This document shows positions 20,787 through 29,875 of a DNA stretch of 30,580 nt, piece after piece (the stretch's first letter is position 1; every line of letters starts with the position of its first letter). Location: positions 321,945 through 352,524 of the forward strand of contig NAOQ01000008.1 of NCBI GenBank assembly GCA_002751075.1, given 5' to 3'. This stretch comes from Ichthyophonus hoferi. Its lineage: Eukaryota; Opisthokonta; Ichthyosporea; Ichthyophonida; Ichthyophonidae. Below the pieces are notes generated by a model, which did not search any database, was not told the DNA's origin, and saw only the letters and a list, made by a program, of their open reading frames with translations. The position numbers and the translations under genes are program-made.

Positions 20787-21203
20787 TTAGTTACTAAAAA
20801 AATCTGTGTGAGTTCTATTAAGTTGTCCACAGTTTTTCGGGATCCTCAATTAATTTTTGTAAACAACCGTTTACTTTTCTGGACTAGCGTTAGTAATAGC
20901 TAATTGACTTAATCTACTCTCTATCAAAGGTAATGTAAAAGCAGGTTTATATGTTGGCTCTATCTTTAGATGTCTATTACGATTATATCCAGCTGTTATT
21001 AAAGGAGGAATTTATATTTTACTTTGGTTAGGTACAATAGTTCTTATGGCATAATGTATACGATCAGGAAGGGGTGCTATATTACTATGTACATAATAAT
21101 TATTGTTCCTACTTAATGTCAGCATACAGTTCTTTGACTTTTGAAGGAATAAGATATCTGAACCCTGATTATTGTATGTTATTGTTAACGGCGGACAAGA
21201 CAT
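20787..21203 (-). pseudogene. repeated-ORF family, copy 2 (broken)
   Basis: It begins MSCPPLTITYNNQGSD and has the family core KNCMLTL, YYVH.NI and LPDR, followed by IPPLITAGYNRNRHLKIEP, LPLIESRL and a C-terminal NCGQLNRTHTD block. Over the first two thirds it aligns residue for residue with the plus-strand ORF at 21673-22086. The total length is about the same (138 against 137 codons). It is broken in a few places. It lies head to head with that copy, with 469 bp between starts. No known family. Confidence 0.6.
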
Positions 21204-21337
21204 TAAAATAACTACATAATGGTAATATACATATATATTGTGCTAAGTTTTGCGTGTGTTACGAGTACTTGGTATTTTTGTCTGTAGACCGTATCTCTAA
21301 GAACAGCCTGGGGCTTTATTAGTTAGTTTGGTTTATA

Positions 21338-21343
21338 TTTATA
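21338..21343 (-). promoter_or_regulatory. TATA-like box of copy 2
   Basis: Read on the minus strand, TATAAATATAAACCAAACTA lies 140 bp before the copy 2 start, followed closely by ACTAATAAAG. The layout matches the boxes at 21517 and 24279 and the promoter block of the family III LTRs. Confidence 0.5.
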
Positions 21344-21354
21344 CTTGTCTCATT

Positions 21355-21660
21355 TTATCCTGATGATACAATACTATAGCATTAAATCATTTAGATAAGA
21401 TCAGATAATACCAATGGCCTTCAGTCTTCTGTAAACAGTATTTCTACGATTGGTCCATCGACATTGATAAACCAAACTATAGTTGGCACTCGTGACAAAT
21501 GCATGTTGCGGAAAGGATAAAAGGAACAAAAAAAAAACCAATAATAGAGGCAGTTAATGACGTTTCAACCATTGTAAAACAAAGCCATGCATTTCTTATA
21601 TATATGTACAATTTATCCTAATGATTAAAAGACACTTGTTTAGTATTTTGTAATTATCGT
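21355..21660 (+). repeat. family III LTR-like promoter block upstream of copy 1
   Basis: Positions 21360-21530 align with parts of 11105-11275 and with the antisense LTR at 12745-12910. Shared words are ATACAAT..TAGCATTA, AGATAAT, CTTCTGTAAA, TTGACATTGAT-like CGACATTGATAAACC and GGATAAAAGGAAC. It ends just before the start codon at 21673. The front third of the family III LTR is absent, because copy 2 occupies that place. Confidence 0.6.
21517..21524 (+). promoter_or_regulatory. TATA-like box of copy 1
   Basis: ATAAAAGG lies 156 bp before the ATG at 21673 and is followed by an A-rich stretch and AATAATAGAGG. The word and its spacing recur before copies 2 and 3 and in both nested family III LTRs (11263 plus, about 12754 minus). 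Confidence 0.5.
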
Positions 21661-21672
21661 ATTTTTACTGCA

Positions 21673-22086
21673 ATGTCTAGATCAGTACTAGCACTTGACA
21701 ATAGGCGCCAGTGTTCTGAGATTTTTTCTCCTATCAACAACACTGAGAATTGCTTGGTTACGTATGAGCCCAACAAAATGCATTACGTACATATCAATTT
21801 AGCACTTCTCACAGATAGAACACTCGGTACCATAAGCACTATCGCGTCCAGGCGCATTAAGGCAGGGGTACCTCCTGCACTCGTGGCTGAATACAACCGC
21901 AACAAACAATTAGAGATAGAATCAGCATATATGCCTGCTATTACATTGCCTTCTATTGAGAGCAAATTAGCACCAAGTATTGTGCCTACTGCGCCCAGCC
22001 GAAAATACTTCTACACAAAACTCAAATTACTTACCTTTGAAAGATTTGATGATATCACCTTCGATGAAGTTTCTGGCATTGTCTAA
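21673..22086 (+). CDS. repeated-ORF family, copy 1: open 137-aa protein, function unknown
   Basis: This is the only family copy here that is open from ATG to stop. Core blocks are ENCLVTYEPNKMHYVHINL (residues 25-43), LLTDR (45-49), the basic GTISTIASRRIKAGVPPALV (52-71), then EYNRNKQLEIESAYMP and LPSIESKLAPS. After about residue 105 the C-terminus (KLKLLTFERFDDITFDEVSG) no longer matches the other copies. There is no signal peptide, membrane span or zinc motif, and I recognise no known domain. The start is supported by the matching MS start of copy 2 and by a TATA-like box 156 bp upstream. The upstream block resembles a family III LTR, so this could be a retroelement-linked ORF or a host gene driven by an LTR-type promoter. 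Confidence 0.5.
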   Translation: MSRSVLALDNRRQCSEIFSPINNTENCLVTYEPNKMHYVHINLALLTDRTLGTISTIASRRIKAGVPPALVAEYNRNKQLEIESAYMPAITLPSIESKLAPSIVPTAPSRKYFYTKLKLLTFERFDDITFDEVSGIV

Positions 22087-23249
22087 TTGGCATAATATTT
22101 AAATTTGTTATGCTGTTCCTCGGAATTTTGAGTATCCCATGATGGTAATATTTACGATCGTAAAAATACTCTTGCACTTCATATAAATATTACTATCTTA
22201 TTTACTTAGGCTTACACCTATCCTAGACATTTTCAATGATGGAATATTGTACGCAAACGTAGTAGGGGATGTAAGATGTATGATGGCTTCAACTTAAATC
22301 TTTTACCCATATTGCCAGTGACCTCCATGTTGTAAACTGTCTTTCACAAAACCCTTTTTATTTCCTCTACCATGCTTGTCCCTTAAGCATGCATTGGAAC
22401 TTTCTACCTATTAAAATGATGATTCAACTTCCTGTTATTGGCCCGCTGGTGATAACTGAATACCAGGTCTTTTTATCTAAGGTTTGAATCTCCTATCTGT
22501 GGATTGGTTATTGTAGTTTTATAATTAATGATAGTATCTACGTTAAGATCTAGGAATGTACATATTCGCACATAGTTTCAGAAGAATCTATGGAAAGAGA
22601 GGCTTTTTATAAATTGGTGAACATAGTTTTCTCCTGTTGAGAATAATTCGAGACAGGCTCATTCCTGTAACTTCTATCCAATGGTAATTAAGGGAATACC
22701 GAATTCCGGGGTGTTTTCGACATGTGACTTTTGTGGGTTCTTTCAGGAGGCTCACCGAAAATAAGCTTATCTAGTATAAGCTTGGACACTTTGTAGAAGA
22801 CCAAGCTGGTCTTTGGAAGTCACCGCGTTGTGATAGCATCTGGACCAGGAAATTGGAGGTGATGTAATTCGACTAGGAATAAATAAGTAACTGCGTCTGT
22901 AAGAAGAATATGCTACCTCTCCAGGGAAGTCCCTCAGCAGAAGGTGTCATGGTTGGTGGTGTTGCTACTAGTGTTGGTAACCAGTTGGTAGTCATTTGTT
23001 ATTAGCTTTGTCTTAGCTAAGCGTTGTTTAATGTTCAATTAGCAAGTCTAGAGTAACTCACCAATGCTTAAATTTAGTAGACTATGATAGCAAATTCAGT
23101 ATAGTTAATTGCGGGCTAAATTTGATATGCTATGTGATAGTGACTTATAACACTGGTTGTGCAGTAATATAATAATCCATTACTATCCTCTCTTAGATCA
23201 TATATATGTAGCAATAATTTATGGTAGTGTAACATTTTAGTGTATGCTT
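22087..23249. other. spacer with no supported gene
   Basis: No frame of useful length is open on either strand. Some stretches (for example 22690-22830) have a richer base mix than the surroundings and may be decayed coding DNA, but I cannot tie them to a family. Confidence 0.35.
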
Positions 23250-23600
23250 ACCTATGTAAAGTTTACAGAAATCCACAAATTTTGCCTCCATTGAGTTGCC
23301 TCTGGCTAGCTATATGCTAATTGGTATAGTACATGATGGTCATTGGTTTAGATATTGTGAGTCCCGTGATTGTAGTGAACTAACAATCGATTTGGGTTTG
23401 ACAGTTTTTCCAGTTGGTAACAGTTTTGGAATGAAAACTTGCTCTGGATGAAGATATTTAAGTATTCTACTTTGCTCCTCTTGAGATTCTTAAGATACAA
23501 TCAATTGTTTTAGTATAGACAATATTGAGGAAGTATTTTTTGATGCTTCTAATCTGGCACGAACTGATTGCTTTGTTTATTAGATATTTTCTTGTCTCCA
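23250..23600 (-). pseudogene. coding-like fragment, minus strand, unrecognised
   Basis: On the minus strand one frame reads QSVRARLEASKNTSSILSIL, then ILKYLHPEQVFIPKLLPTG, then KPKSIVSSLQSRDSQYLN, and a little further GNSMEAKFVDFCKLYIG. The composition (charged, Ser-rich, few Phe/Lys runs) is protein-like, but the frame is interrupted. It lies downstream of the family copy at 23913-24290 on the same strand and could be a later part of the same ancestral unit. Confidence 0.3.
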
Positions 23601-23912
23601 GTTGTGCACATGTTTAAAACCATAAAGAATACTAGCACAGTTAGCTTTCCTTTATACTTTTTACAATCAAGAAACTAAGTGTTTAAAAATTTTATGGCAT
23701 AACTTTCAATGTACTATATATGATGTTGGGTTCCTGATTGATTCGGGTACTTGGTTCACATGATATTCTGCTGCAACACATGGACCAATCCAAGGCGCTT
23801 GTACTATTCAGTAATCATATTCGGTTTCACTGTATTCGTATTGATAGTGCGATTGGTCCCCGGTAAAACGGAATAGCCACCGTAACCCGAAGACCATTTC
23901 ACAAGTAGTTTA
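23601..23912. other. short spacer, nothing recognised
   Basis: I see no gene or repeat between the coding-like fragment and family copy 4. Confidence 0.35.
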
Positions 23913-24290
23913 TTATTGATTTTTATAGCAATCTATGATAGTTCTAGTGACTTGCTCACAGGGTTTGGAATCTCCAATTGGTTGGTAGATAATAGTTGGT
24001 TTTGTTGGGCTAGCGGTAGTACTATCTAATTGAGCTGACCTGTTTACACGGCTCAGTTGCAGTGGTAGAGGTCCTATAAAAGGCACATATACCGACTCTT
24101 TAGGTAACTGACTGTAATAATTATGCCTTGGTTCTAAGTCAGAGGGAATTAACGCTTTGATTTGCTTAGGTTCTAATGTGAATTGCACTACGAATATTTT
24201 ATGATTGGCTCCATTTTAAGTTATTGAACCCAGTTACATTGGTGTTAGCCAAAAGTTAGGACTGGCGGCAAAATAAGGTATAAAAGAAAC
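23913..24290 (-). pseudogene. repeated-ORF family, copy 4 (broken, C-terminal part best kept)
   Basis: The clear part (24188 down to 23913) reads KQIKALIPSDLEPRHNYYSQ, LPKESVYVPFIGPLPLQLSR, then STTASPTKPTIIYQP and a closing CEQVTRTIIDCYKN. It aligns with copy 3 (KASILSEFKQKYNYYS, LPRELVYGPSIESLSQQLS, CGQVNRTDT) and with the tail of copy 2 (NCGQLNRTHTD). The N-terminal third is recognisable only in traces up to about 24290. The copy is broken. It is head to head with copy 3, about 150 bp apart. Confidence 0.55.
24279..24286 (+). promoter_or_regulatory. TATA-like box of copy 3
   Basis: TATAAAAG lies 163 bp before the copy 3 start position and is followed by AAACTAAAGTCAATAATAAAG, close to the sequence after the TATA word of the antisense family III LTR. 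This is the third case of the same spacing in this region. Confidence 0.5.
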
Positions 24291-24441
24291 TAAAGTCAAT
24301 AATAAAGGTCTCCCGCTCACGGAACACAATTTAAGATACGTCCCTCGATTACACATTCGTGGTATCAATAACAAAATACAAAGCTCTTGTAAACGCAAAT
24401 AAAAGTACTTTCTATTTAATTATATATACATTGTTATTGTA

Positions 24442-24882
24442 ATATCTAATCTACCATTGGCTCTCGTATATGTAATCAGTATCCAGATCGCTCTCGTCCA
24501 CAGTTCAGAGAACTGCTTACTAACATTAAATGACGACAATAGCTATTATTTACATCATAATATATCACAACTTACTGATCGATCTCATTGTGCAATTTCC
24601 ACATTTTCAACCAAGTTTTTTAAAGCATCTATTCTTTCTGAATTCAAACAAAAATATAATTACTATAGCTAGTTACCTAGAGAGCTGGTATATGGACCTT
24701 CAATAGAATCTCTATCACAGCAACTGAGCCCTGATGACAGATCTGATTAAGTGACCATTACTAAAACTGGTCAAGCAATAATAAACACTACCTGTTATAC
24801 AACTGGAGATCCCGACAGCTGTGGACAAGTAAACAGAACTGATACAGTCTCTGATAATTTATTTAATATTTATTTAGATTAA
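24442..24882 (+). pseudogene. repeated-ORF family, copy 3 (broken)
   Basis: The family core is SENCLLTLNDDNSYYLHHNI, SQLTDRSHCAIST and KASILSEFKQKYNYYS. A later part has LPRELVYGPSIESLSQQLS and the C-terminal SCGQVNRTDT block. The whole spans about 147 codons, similar to copies 1 and 2, and is broken in a few places. It pairs with copy 4 on the opposite strand in the same head-to-head way as copies 1 and 2. It is followed at once by a pyrimidine-rich tract. Confidence 0.6.
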
Positions 24883-24888
24883 AAAATT

Positions 24889-24940
24889 TCCTCCCCATCT
24901 CTCTCCTTCTCCATCTCTCTCCCCCCCCTCTCCCTCTCTT
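24889..24940 (+). repeat. pyrimidine-rich (CT/C) tract
   Basis: About 50 bases of almost only C and T, including an eight-C run, directly follow family copy 3. It is a simple repeat. Confidence 0.75.
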
Positions 24941-25025
24941 GGCTAATAATATTATTCATTAGAATTGAACAATAAATACTTCAATTACTATATATAGGAA
25001 TTAAACCGGTTTCGTTTACGTCAAG

Positions 25026-25082
25026 ACCGGTACATTTCTACTGAGGGAATAATTTATCCCAATACGTATCGAAATGCACCGT
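25026..25082. repeat. 57-bp inverted repeat able to form a hairpin
   Basis: ACCGGTACATTTC (25026-25038) pairs with GAAATGCACCGT (25071-25082) with few mismatches. Inside it lies a smaller self-complementary block, GGGAATAATTTATCCC (25045-25060), and then the palindrome ATACGTAT. It is richer in GC than its surroundings. It may be a structured RNA, a remnant of a small transposon end, or chance. Confidence 0.4.
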
Positions 25083-25900
25083 ACGACAGTATTATGTTGG
25101 TGCCTATATAGGGAAAGCAGATCATTCCGATCGGGGCTATACGTTATGTGAGAATATTTATAAATTTAATTTGCCAGAGTTAAAAAAGATATCCAATAAA
25201 AACGTCGAATTAAAGTAATCAACATTATTTGCTGATGTATATTGTTTTATTATTCTCGCCGGGCTATAAGTACAACCATTATGCAATTGAAATAACACGT
25301 TTCGCTTGAAAATTCAAAAAGCTTCGAAAACAAATTATAATTTTATCACCAAAATATAAGACTACCTGGATGTCAATTTATGGGAAAATAATGACAATAT
25401 ATCCCACTTACCTACCACACATTACTTTAAATTTCAAATCAAGTCAATGAAAATCTCACGATCTCCACTGATATCTCCCATCAATCATGAGGCATATCTC
25501 ATTAATATAAATATTCGTATACTACATATTATATATTAACAAATCAATTTACCTGTTGAGAACGGTATTCAGTTAATTAATGTAAGCTGATCATTTCATT
25601 ATTCACTTGTCATCGGGACTTCGGCTAAACTACCTGCTCATTCAAAGTTAACGATGGTCTTGTCACAACGTCTGCATTTCGCATGTATTTCTTAAAGGTA
25701 TTTCTTAGGTATTTTCTAAGGTATTTTTAAAGGAGGTATTTTTAAAGGTATGTTATTGGTTATTTATTTATTTATAGATGTATACTTAATAGTAGGCGTG
25801 AAACTGTGACTTCATAAATTAACGCTATAAATCTTATTATTTGACTATCAGATTGGGGAATATCCAAATATAGCGTGGTTGAAGACTAATATAAACAACA

Positions 25901-25903
<3 letters not shown>

Positions 25904-25932
<29 letters not shown>
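25904..25932. repeat. (AT)n microsatellite
   Basis: About 14 uninterrupted AT units. Confidence 0.9.
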
Positions 25933-25934
<2 letters not shown>

Positions 25935-26384
25935 TTAAGTATTTACCCCCATAGTCTATAATTTGAATAAAAATATATACTTTACATTATATTAGCGAGT
26001 CAATGACTGCCATTACCTTACACCTAGTACATGGGAATAGAAGCGGGGCCATACACGTTAAAATTAGTCCAACCAATCATATGCACAACTAAATCACTTT
26101 TCTTGGCGCTGGTGCCACGAGCGCTTAAAATAGGACATATTTAGTTAGATTTGTGGTATTTATATATTTAATTACCAATAGGAAGTTCTCATGCGGATAA
26201 AACTGAAAGTTAGAGGTCTTTGAACTTTAGAAAACGTGGACTTTACGAGACCAAATTTATTTATGCAGTTGAATATTATATTTTCAAATGTAAACTAACA
26301 CCCAGGCATAAACCCAATAAAATATTATAGACAATGCTATTACCACTGTAGCAGAACAACAATTTTTAAGAGTAAATTGATAAG

Positions 26385-26534
26385 ATGTCTGTGAATAGCG
26401 TTAGCGAGACTCCTCTAAATCACAATGGAAAACAACTTATAATTGAAGCTTCAGGATCAATGTGCAGTCAAAATACTTCATACTCTCCATCAAGACATCA
26501 ACTGATGAACGTTGCTTCTATTTTACAATTATAA
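26385..26534 (+). other. unsupported 49-codon ORF
   Basis: From an ATG it reads MSVNSVSETPLNHNGKQLII, then SGSMCSQNTSYSPSRHQLMN. The composition is protein-like (Ser, Asn, Gln, Thr) and recalls the polar N-termini of gag-like ORFs in the window, but no homology to them is clear. After the stop the same frame continues with HLYPDMDMLIENL. It may be debris of a small gene. Confidence 0.2.
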
Positions 26535-27087
26535 CATTTATATCCCGACATGGACATGTTAATAGAAAATCTATAGTCTCGCCCTTGATGCAGCGGTTGA
26601 ATGATGACATAATAAATTCCATATAATTTCATAGCAGAGAACACGGTGTTTCTTTTTTTGTCTTTCAACTTTGCAATTATTCACCAATGGCACTTTCGGT
26701 ACCAGTGCTTTCAGTACAATCATTTGAGGTGATCCGATTGGTGTGGAAATGCTAAATTAGATCTTTGGAGAAGTGCATAAGTCTACATATGCTTAGCCTA
26801 TTGATGATTGGGGGCACGCAGCCCCACTTAAAGATAGGTTAATAAATCAGGCTCCTGTACTTGATTCCTAATGAGCTAATTTTCAGGCGTAGATTTATAG
26901 CTCTTAATTATTTAATTATGTGTTCCTGTTTTAATTGAACTAAAACTATTCCAAGCGTGCTTATGTTAAGCAGAGACATACATAACGTGATGGGTTGATT
27001 GTCTATCTTAAGATATCTCCCCCATATATACTGGGGGTAACCACCCATGTTGGGACAAAGAATTAAGGAATTGACATTTTCCAAAAG

Positions 27088-27119
27088 AAAAACAAAAAAA
27101 CAAAAAAAAAAAAAAAAAA
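27088..27119. repeat. A-rich tract
   Basis: Runs of A broken by single C, ending in about 18 A. On the minus strand this is T-rich and creates a spurious Phe-rich frame. Confidence 0.85.
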
Positions 27120-28330
27120 CCCCTTGCCCACTAATTATCAAGTAAAATAGGCATAATGTCTAATTGAATCTCTGTTCAGTTGTTATTTAAGAAACATTCC
27201 AATCGAATAGATACATGCAACTTTTAAGATCTTGGCTAATGGGTTGACGAAAACACACAGCGTCACCTATGGGTATGTCTAATTGGTTAATAAATAGCAA
27301 CCACAATTATCGACTACTGGTTTACTTGTGAGCACGATGTACTCGACAAACTGTTAAACCGTCACCAATGCATATGCCATATTGTTAATTATTAGTTAAT
27401 AATACGACATAACAGCAGCGATAAGATTGATTATATAAATCACTTTTAGAAAATATAATTCCAATAAGAGATAGAGAAACTAAAGTTCGAATATATTACT
27501 TGTACACAATGACTGACCGGATTTCTATTGAGTGTCACAGCTGATTATGTTAATAAAATAACGTAGCAATGCAGAAGGAAAAAGTGTGTAAGAAAAATAT
27601 CTACCAATAAGAATAAAAATAGAAAAAATTTGTTGACCTATGAGAAGTAATATGTAATTGGTGGTATGCAGAGCAAAAAAATTTAGTAAGCAACTCAGCG
27701 TACTAAATGCTAATCAAAATAAAATGGTTAAAAAGTCAAAGTTTTTATATATTGGTATAAAAACCTTTAAATCTTATCTGTAGGTTCCATTGTTTATTAT
27801 CATAAATTATCCAACACTGCTCCAATGTAACTGGTGTGAGTATCGTGATGGCATCGGGGTTGTAACACTAACTATCTGGTCTGGTATTAAAACTATAGGG
27901 GCTCATGGATAGCTATATCAAGATTTAATTATGAAAACAAAGATGACCATATTAATCATATTTCAACCAACTGGCTGTGCGCATTTAACTAGTTGTTTCT
28001 CGTTATTAAAATATTCCTCGATTAATTGGCCACCACAGCATTAACAAGTTTTTACATTTTGCAAAACATTTATTTGTATTGCTATTAGATTTTGAATAGG
28101 AGTTACATTGTATTCAATCGGAAATGAAAAAGCCATGTTTGCTAAGTTCTCCCGAATTCTAAAAACTCACCTGAACGTGAACCTAAAATGGTTTCACGCA
28201 GAGCCAATCTTAATTAGGAAAGCCTTAATGCTAGTACACTATTTGATAATAGTTTAACCAGTATCATCAGTAATCATCTTCATCCATCCTAAATATGTAC
28301 AACCTTAATTTGACCTATAATGATTAAATG

Positions 28331-28331
<1 letters not shown>

Positions 28332-28362
<31 letters not shown>
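28332..28362. repeat. (AT)n microsatellite
   Basis: About 15 AT units. Confidence 0.9.
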
Positions 28363-28365
<3 letters not shown>

Positions 28366-28636
28366 GCACTATATTTGTTCAGCCAGTATCTTTTTTTTTT
28401 GTCAAACAGAGTTAATATTCTCTACTATTGAGTTTTTTATGTTAAATAAAGTAAAAAAACATATGCACAATACAATAACATTGTTAGACCACATAAGAAG
28501 AAAGTCTATAAGATTTCTGCCCGGGAAATGCCGGTGGTAACTTAGTAACTTCAAAAATATTCTATGCTAAGTCAGAGGTATCCAATAGATTAGGGCTAAT
28601 CGAATATTAAATTTAAATTCAACAAATCAAATATAA

Positions 28637-29299
28637 TTGGCTAACATGTTGAATTGGATATCCTTATTGGCTGATTTAGCTCCAATCCATTCGATTGCGT
28701 GTGTACTCGTGTTTGTGAGGAGCTGCATGATTCCCCACATCACATGGTATTATATATTGTTACAATTTACTTGTATGGAAATAAATAAAAACGCTTTCGC
28801 ATCCACTATCTCAAAATTACATTGTAACAAAATATTACTGTTTTCTCATGCTAAGGTGGTTAGTATAGTACAATTGCCAATAGTTATTGTGACCAATTGC
28901 CGAACTCTCTAGGTCAATGGAATTTATACAGAAAGGTCTATGTTCAGATACCGATCATAAAACGGACTGTGTTGCGGTCTTACTTTCGTCTATAATTCAG
29001 TTAGTATTACAACTGATATTTAAACAGGCTCGAGTCTTCCAATACGATAAGCTGATAAGATTGGAATTTTCAGCGACGAGCGTAATGATTACTTTTTGTT
29101 AGTGTTAGAGACAGCATTCTTCCTTTATTGTTACATAGATGCAAATGTATTAATGCATTACACTGAACGATGGTATGCACGTTTACGTGCGCATTTTAAT
29201 CTCGTCCCATTATGTATAATTTTAATTGCCCGGCTTAATTTTAGTCATCTTTTATTGTTTATGAAAAGGCTAAATAAAACAGCAAGCGAGGAGCAATAA
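28637..29299 (+). other. run of three plus-strand ORFs, unrecognised
   Basis: Three short frames (28637-28912, 28917-29102, 29096-29299) follow one another almost without gaps, in two frames. They encode hydrophobic, mixed-composition peptides (IACVLVFVRSCMIP, LVLQLIFKQARVFQYDKLI, ERWYARLRAHFNLVPLCIIL). Base composition here is a little less AT-rich than in the flanks. This could be a decayed gene for a membrane protein, or chance. I recognise no family and see no convincing splice pattern. Confidence 0.2.
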
Positions 29300-29875
29300 A
29301 AAGGTGATAACTAAAAAGTATAAAATTAAGACCAAAAAATCAAATAAAAAATAGTTAGAATGTATATTTCACCTCCACAGCCAAAGATAACACTATAAAC
29401 TAAACTTTGAATTAATAAAGAAATTATGTCTGAAAAAGATAAAAATAAGACAAAACACTTTGAGCATATGTTTTTCGTCAATGTGTAAAAGCATATGCAG
29501 GATATACGGTGCTTGGTTTTATTAAGATTAGTTTTCCACCAGTAAGGGAGAACTTCGGATTTTCTCAACTACTAAATCCATTTTCGCTCAAAAAAAGTTT
29601 CTAGCACAATATCGTACTTTCAAAACTTGCAAACTGTCGTAATTACATTCAAATAAATTTCTTATACTGCTAAATTTGATATACTCTCAAAGCATAACAG
29701 CAGTTCCACCCAAGAAGAGCAACCTAATATTTCATATTTTAGTAAGAATGAGGTGGATATTTGATAATTTCCTATATATAAACCAGCTATTTCCTGAAAA
29801 AGAAAGGTCGTAAGAATGGCATACTATCAACCCTTCGTATATAGCTGAGATTCAAAATCCACACACTTTACTACC
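29300..29875. other. 3' flank of the right-hand gene
   Basis: AT-rich sequence without supported coding. It should contain the 3' UTR of the minus-strand gene that ends at 29876. Confidence 0.45.

Larger units (their letters stand above)
24941..26384. other. AT-rich spacer with one hairpin and an (AT)n tract
   Basis: No gene is supported. It contains the inverted repeat at 25026-25082 and an (AT)n microsatellite at 25904-25932. A short duplicated phrase (GGTATTTCTTAGGTATTTTC, then repeated AGGTATTT) lies near 25690-25750. Confidence 0.5.
26535..28636. other. AT-rich spacer, no gene seen
   Basis: The stretch holds an A-rich tract (27088-27119) and an (AT)n tract (28332-28362). The short frames open here are made by these simple repeats. 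No RNA gene or known repeat is visible. Confidence 0.5.

Noticed and set aside
26100-26135. GCGCT...AGCGC inverted repeat
   Set aside because: The arms are only five bases long, too short to separate from chance.
26908-27141. Minus-strand frame of 77 codons
   Set aside because: Its Phe-rich part is produced by the A-rich tract at 27088-27119, and nothing else in it is protein-like.
28328-28540. Plus-strand frame starting in the (AT)n tract
   Set aside because: The N-terminus is an IYIY run from the microsatellite, and the rest has no support.
29326-29568. Minus-strand hydrophobic frame of 80 codons
   Set aside because: It has no recognisable motif, its Ile/Leu/Phe bias is expected from AT-rich DNA, and it lies in the 3' flank of the right-hand gene.
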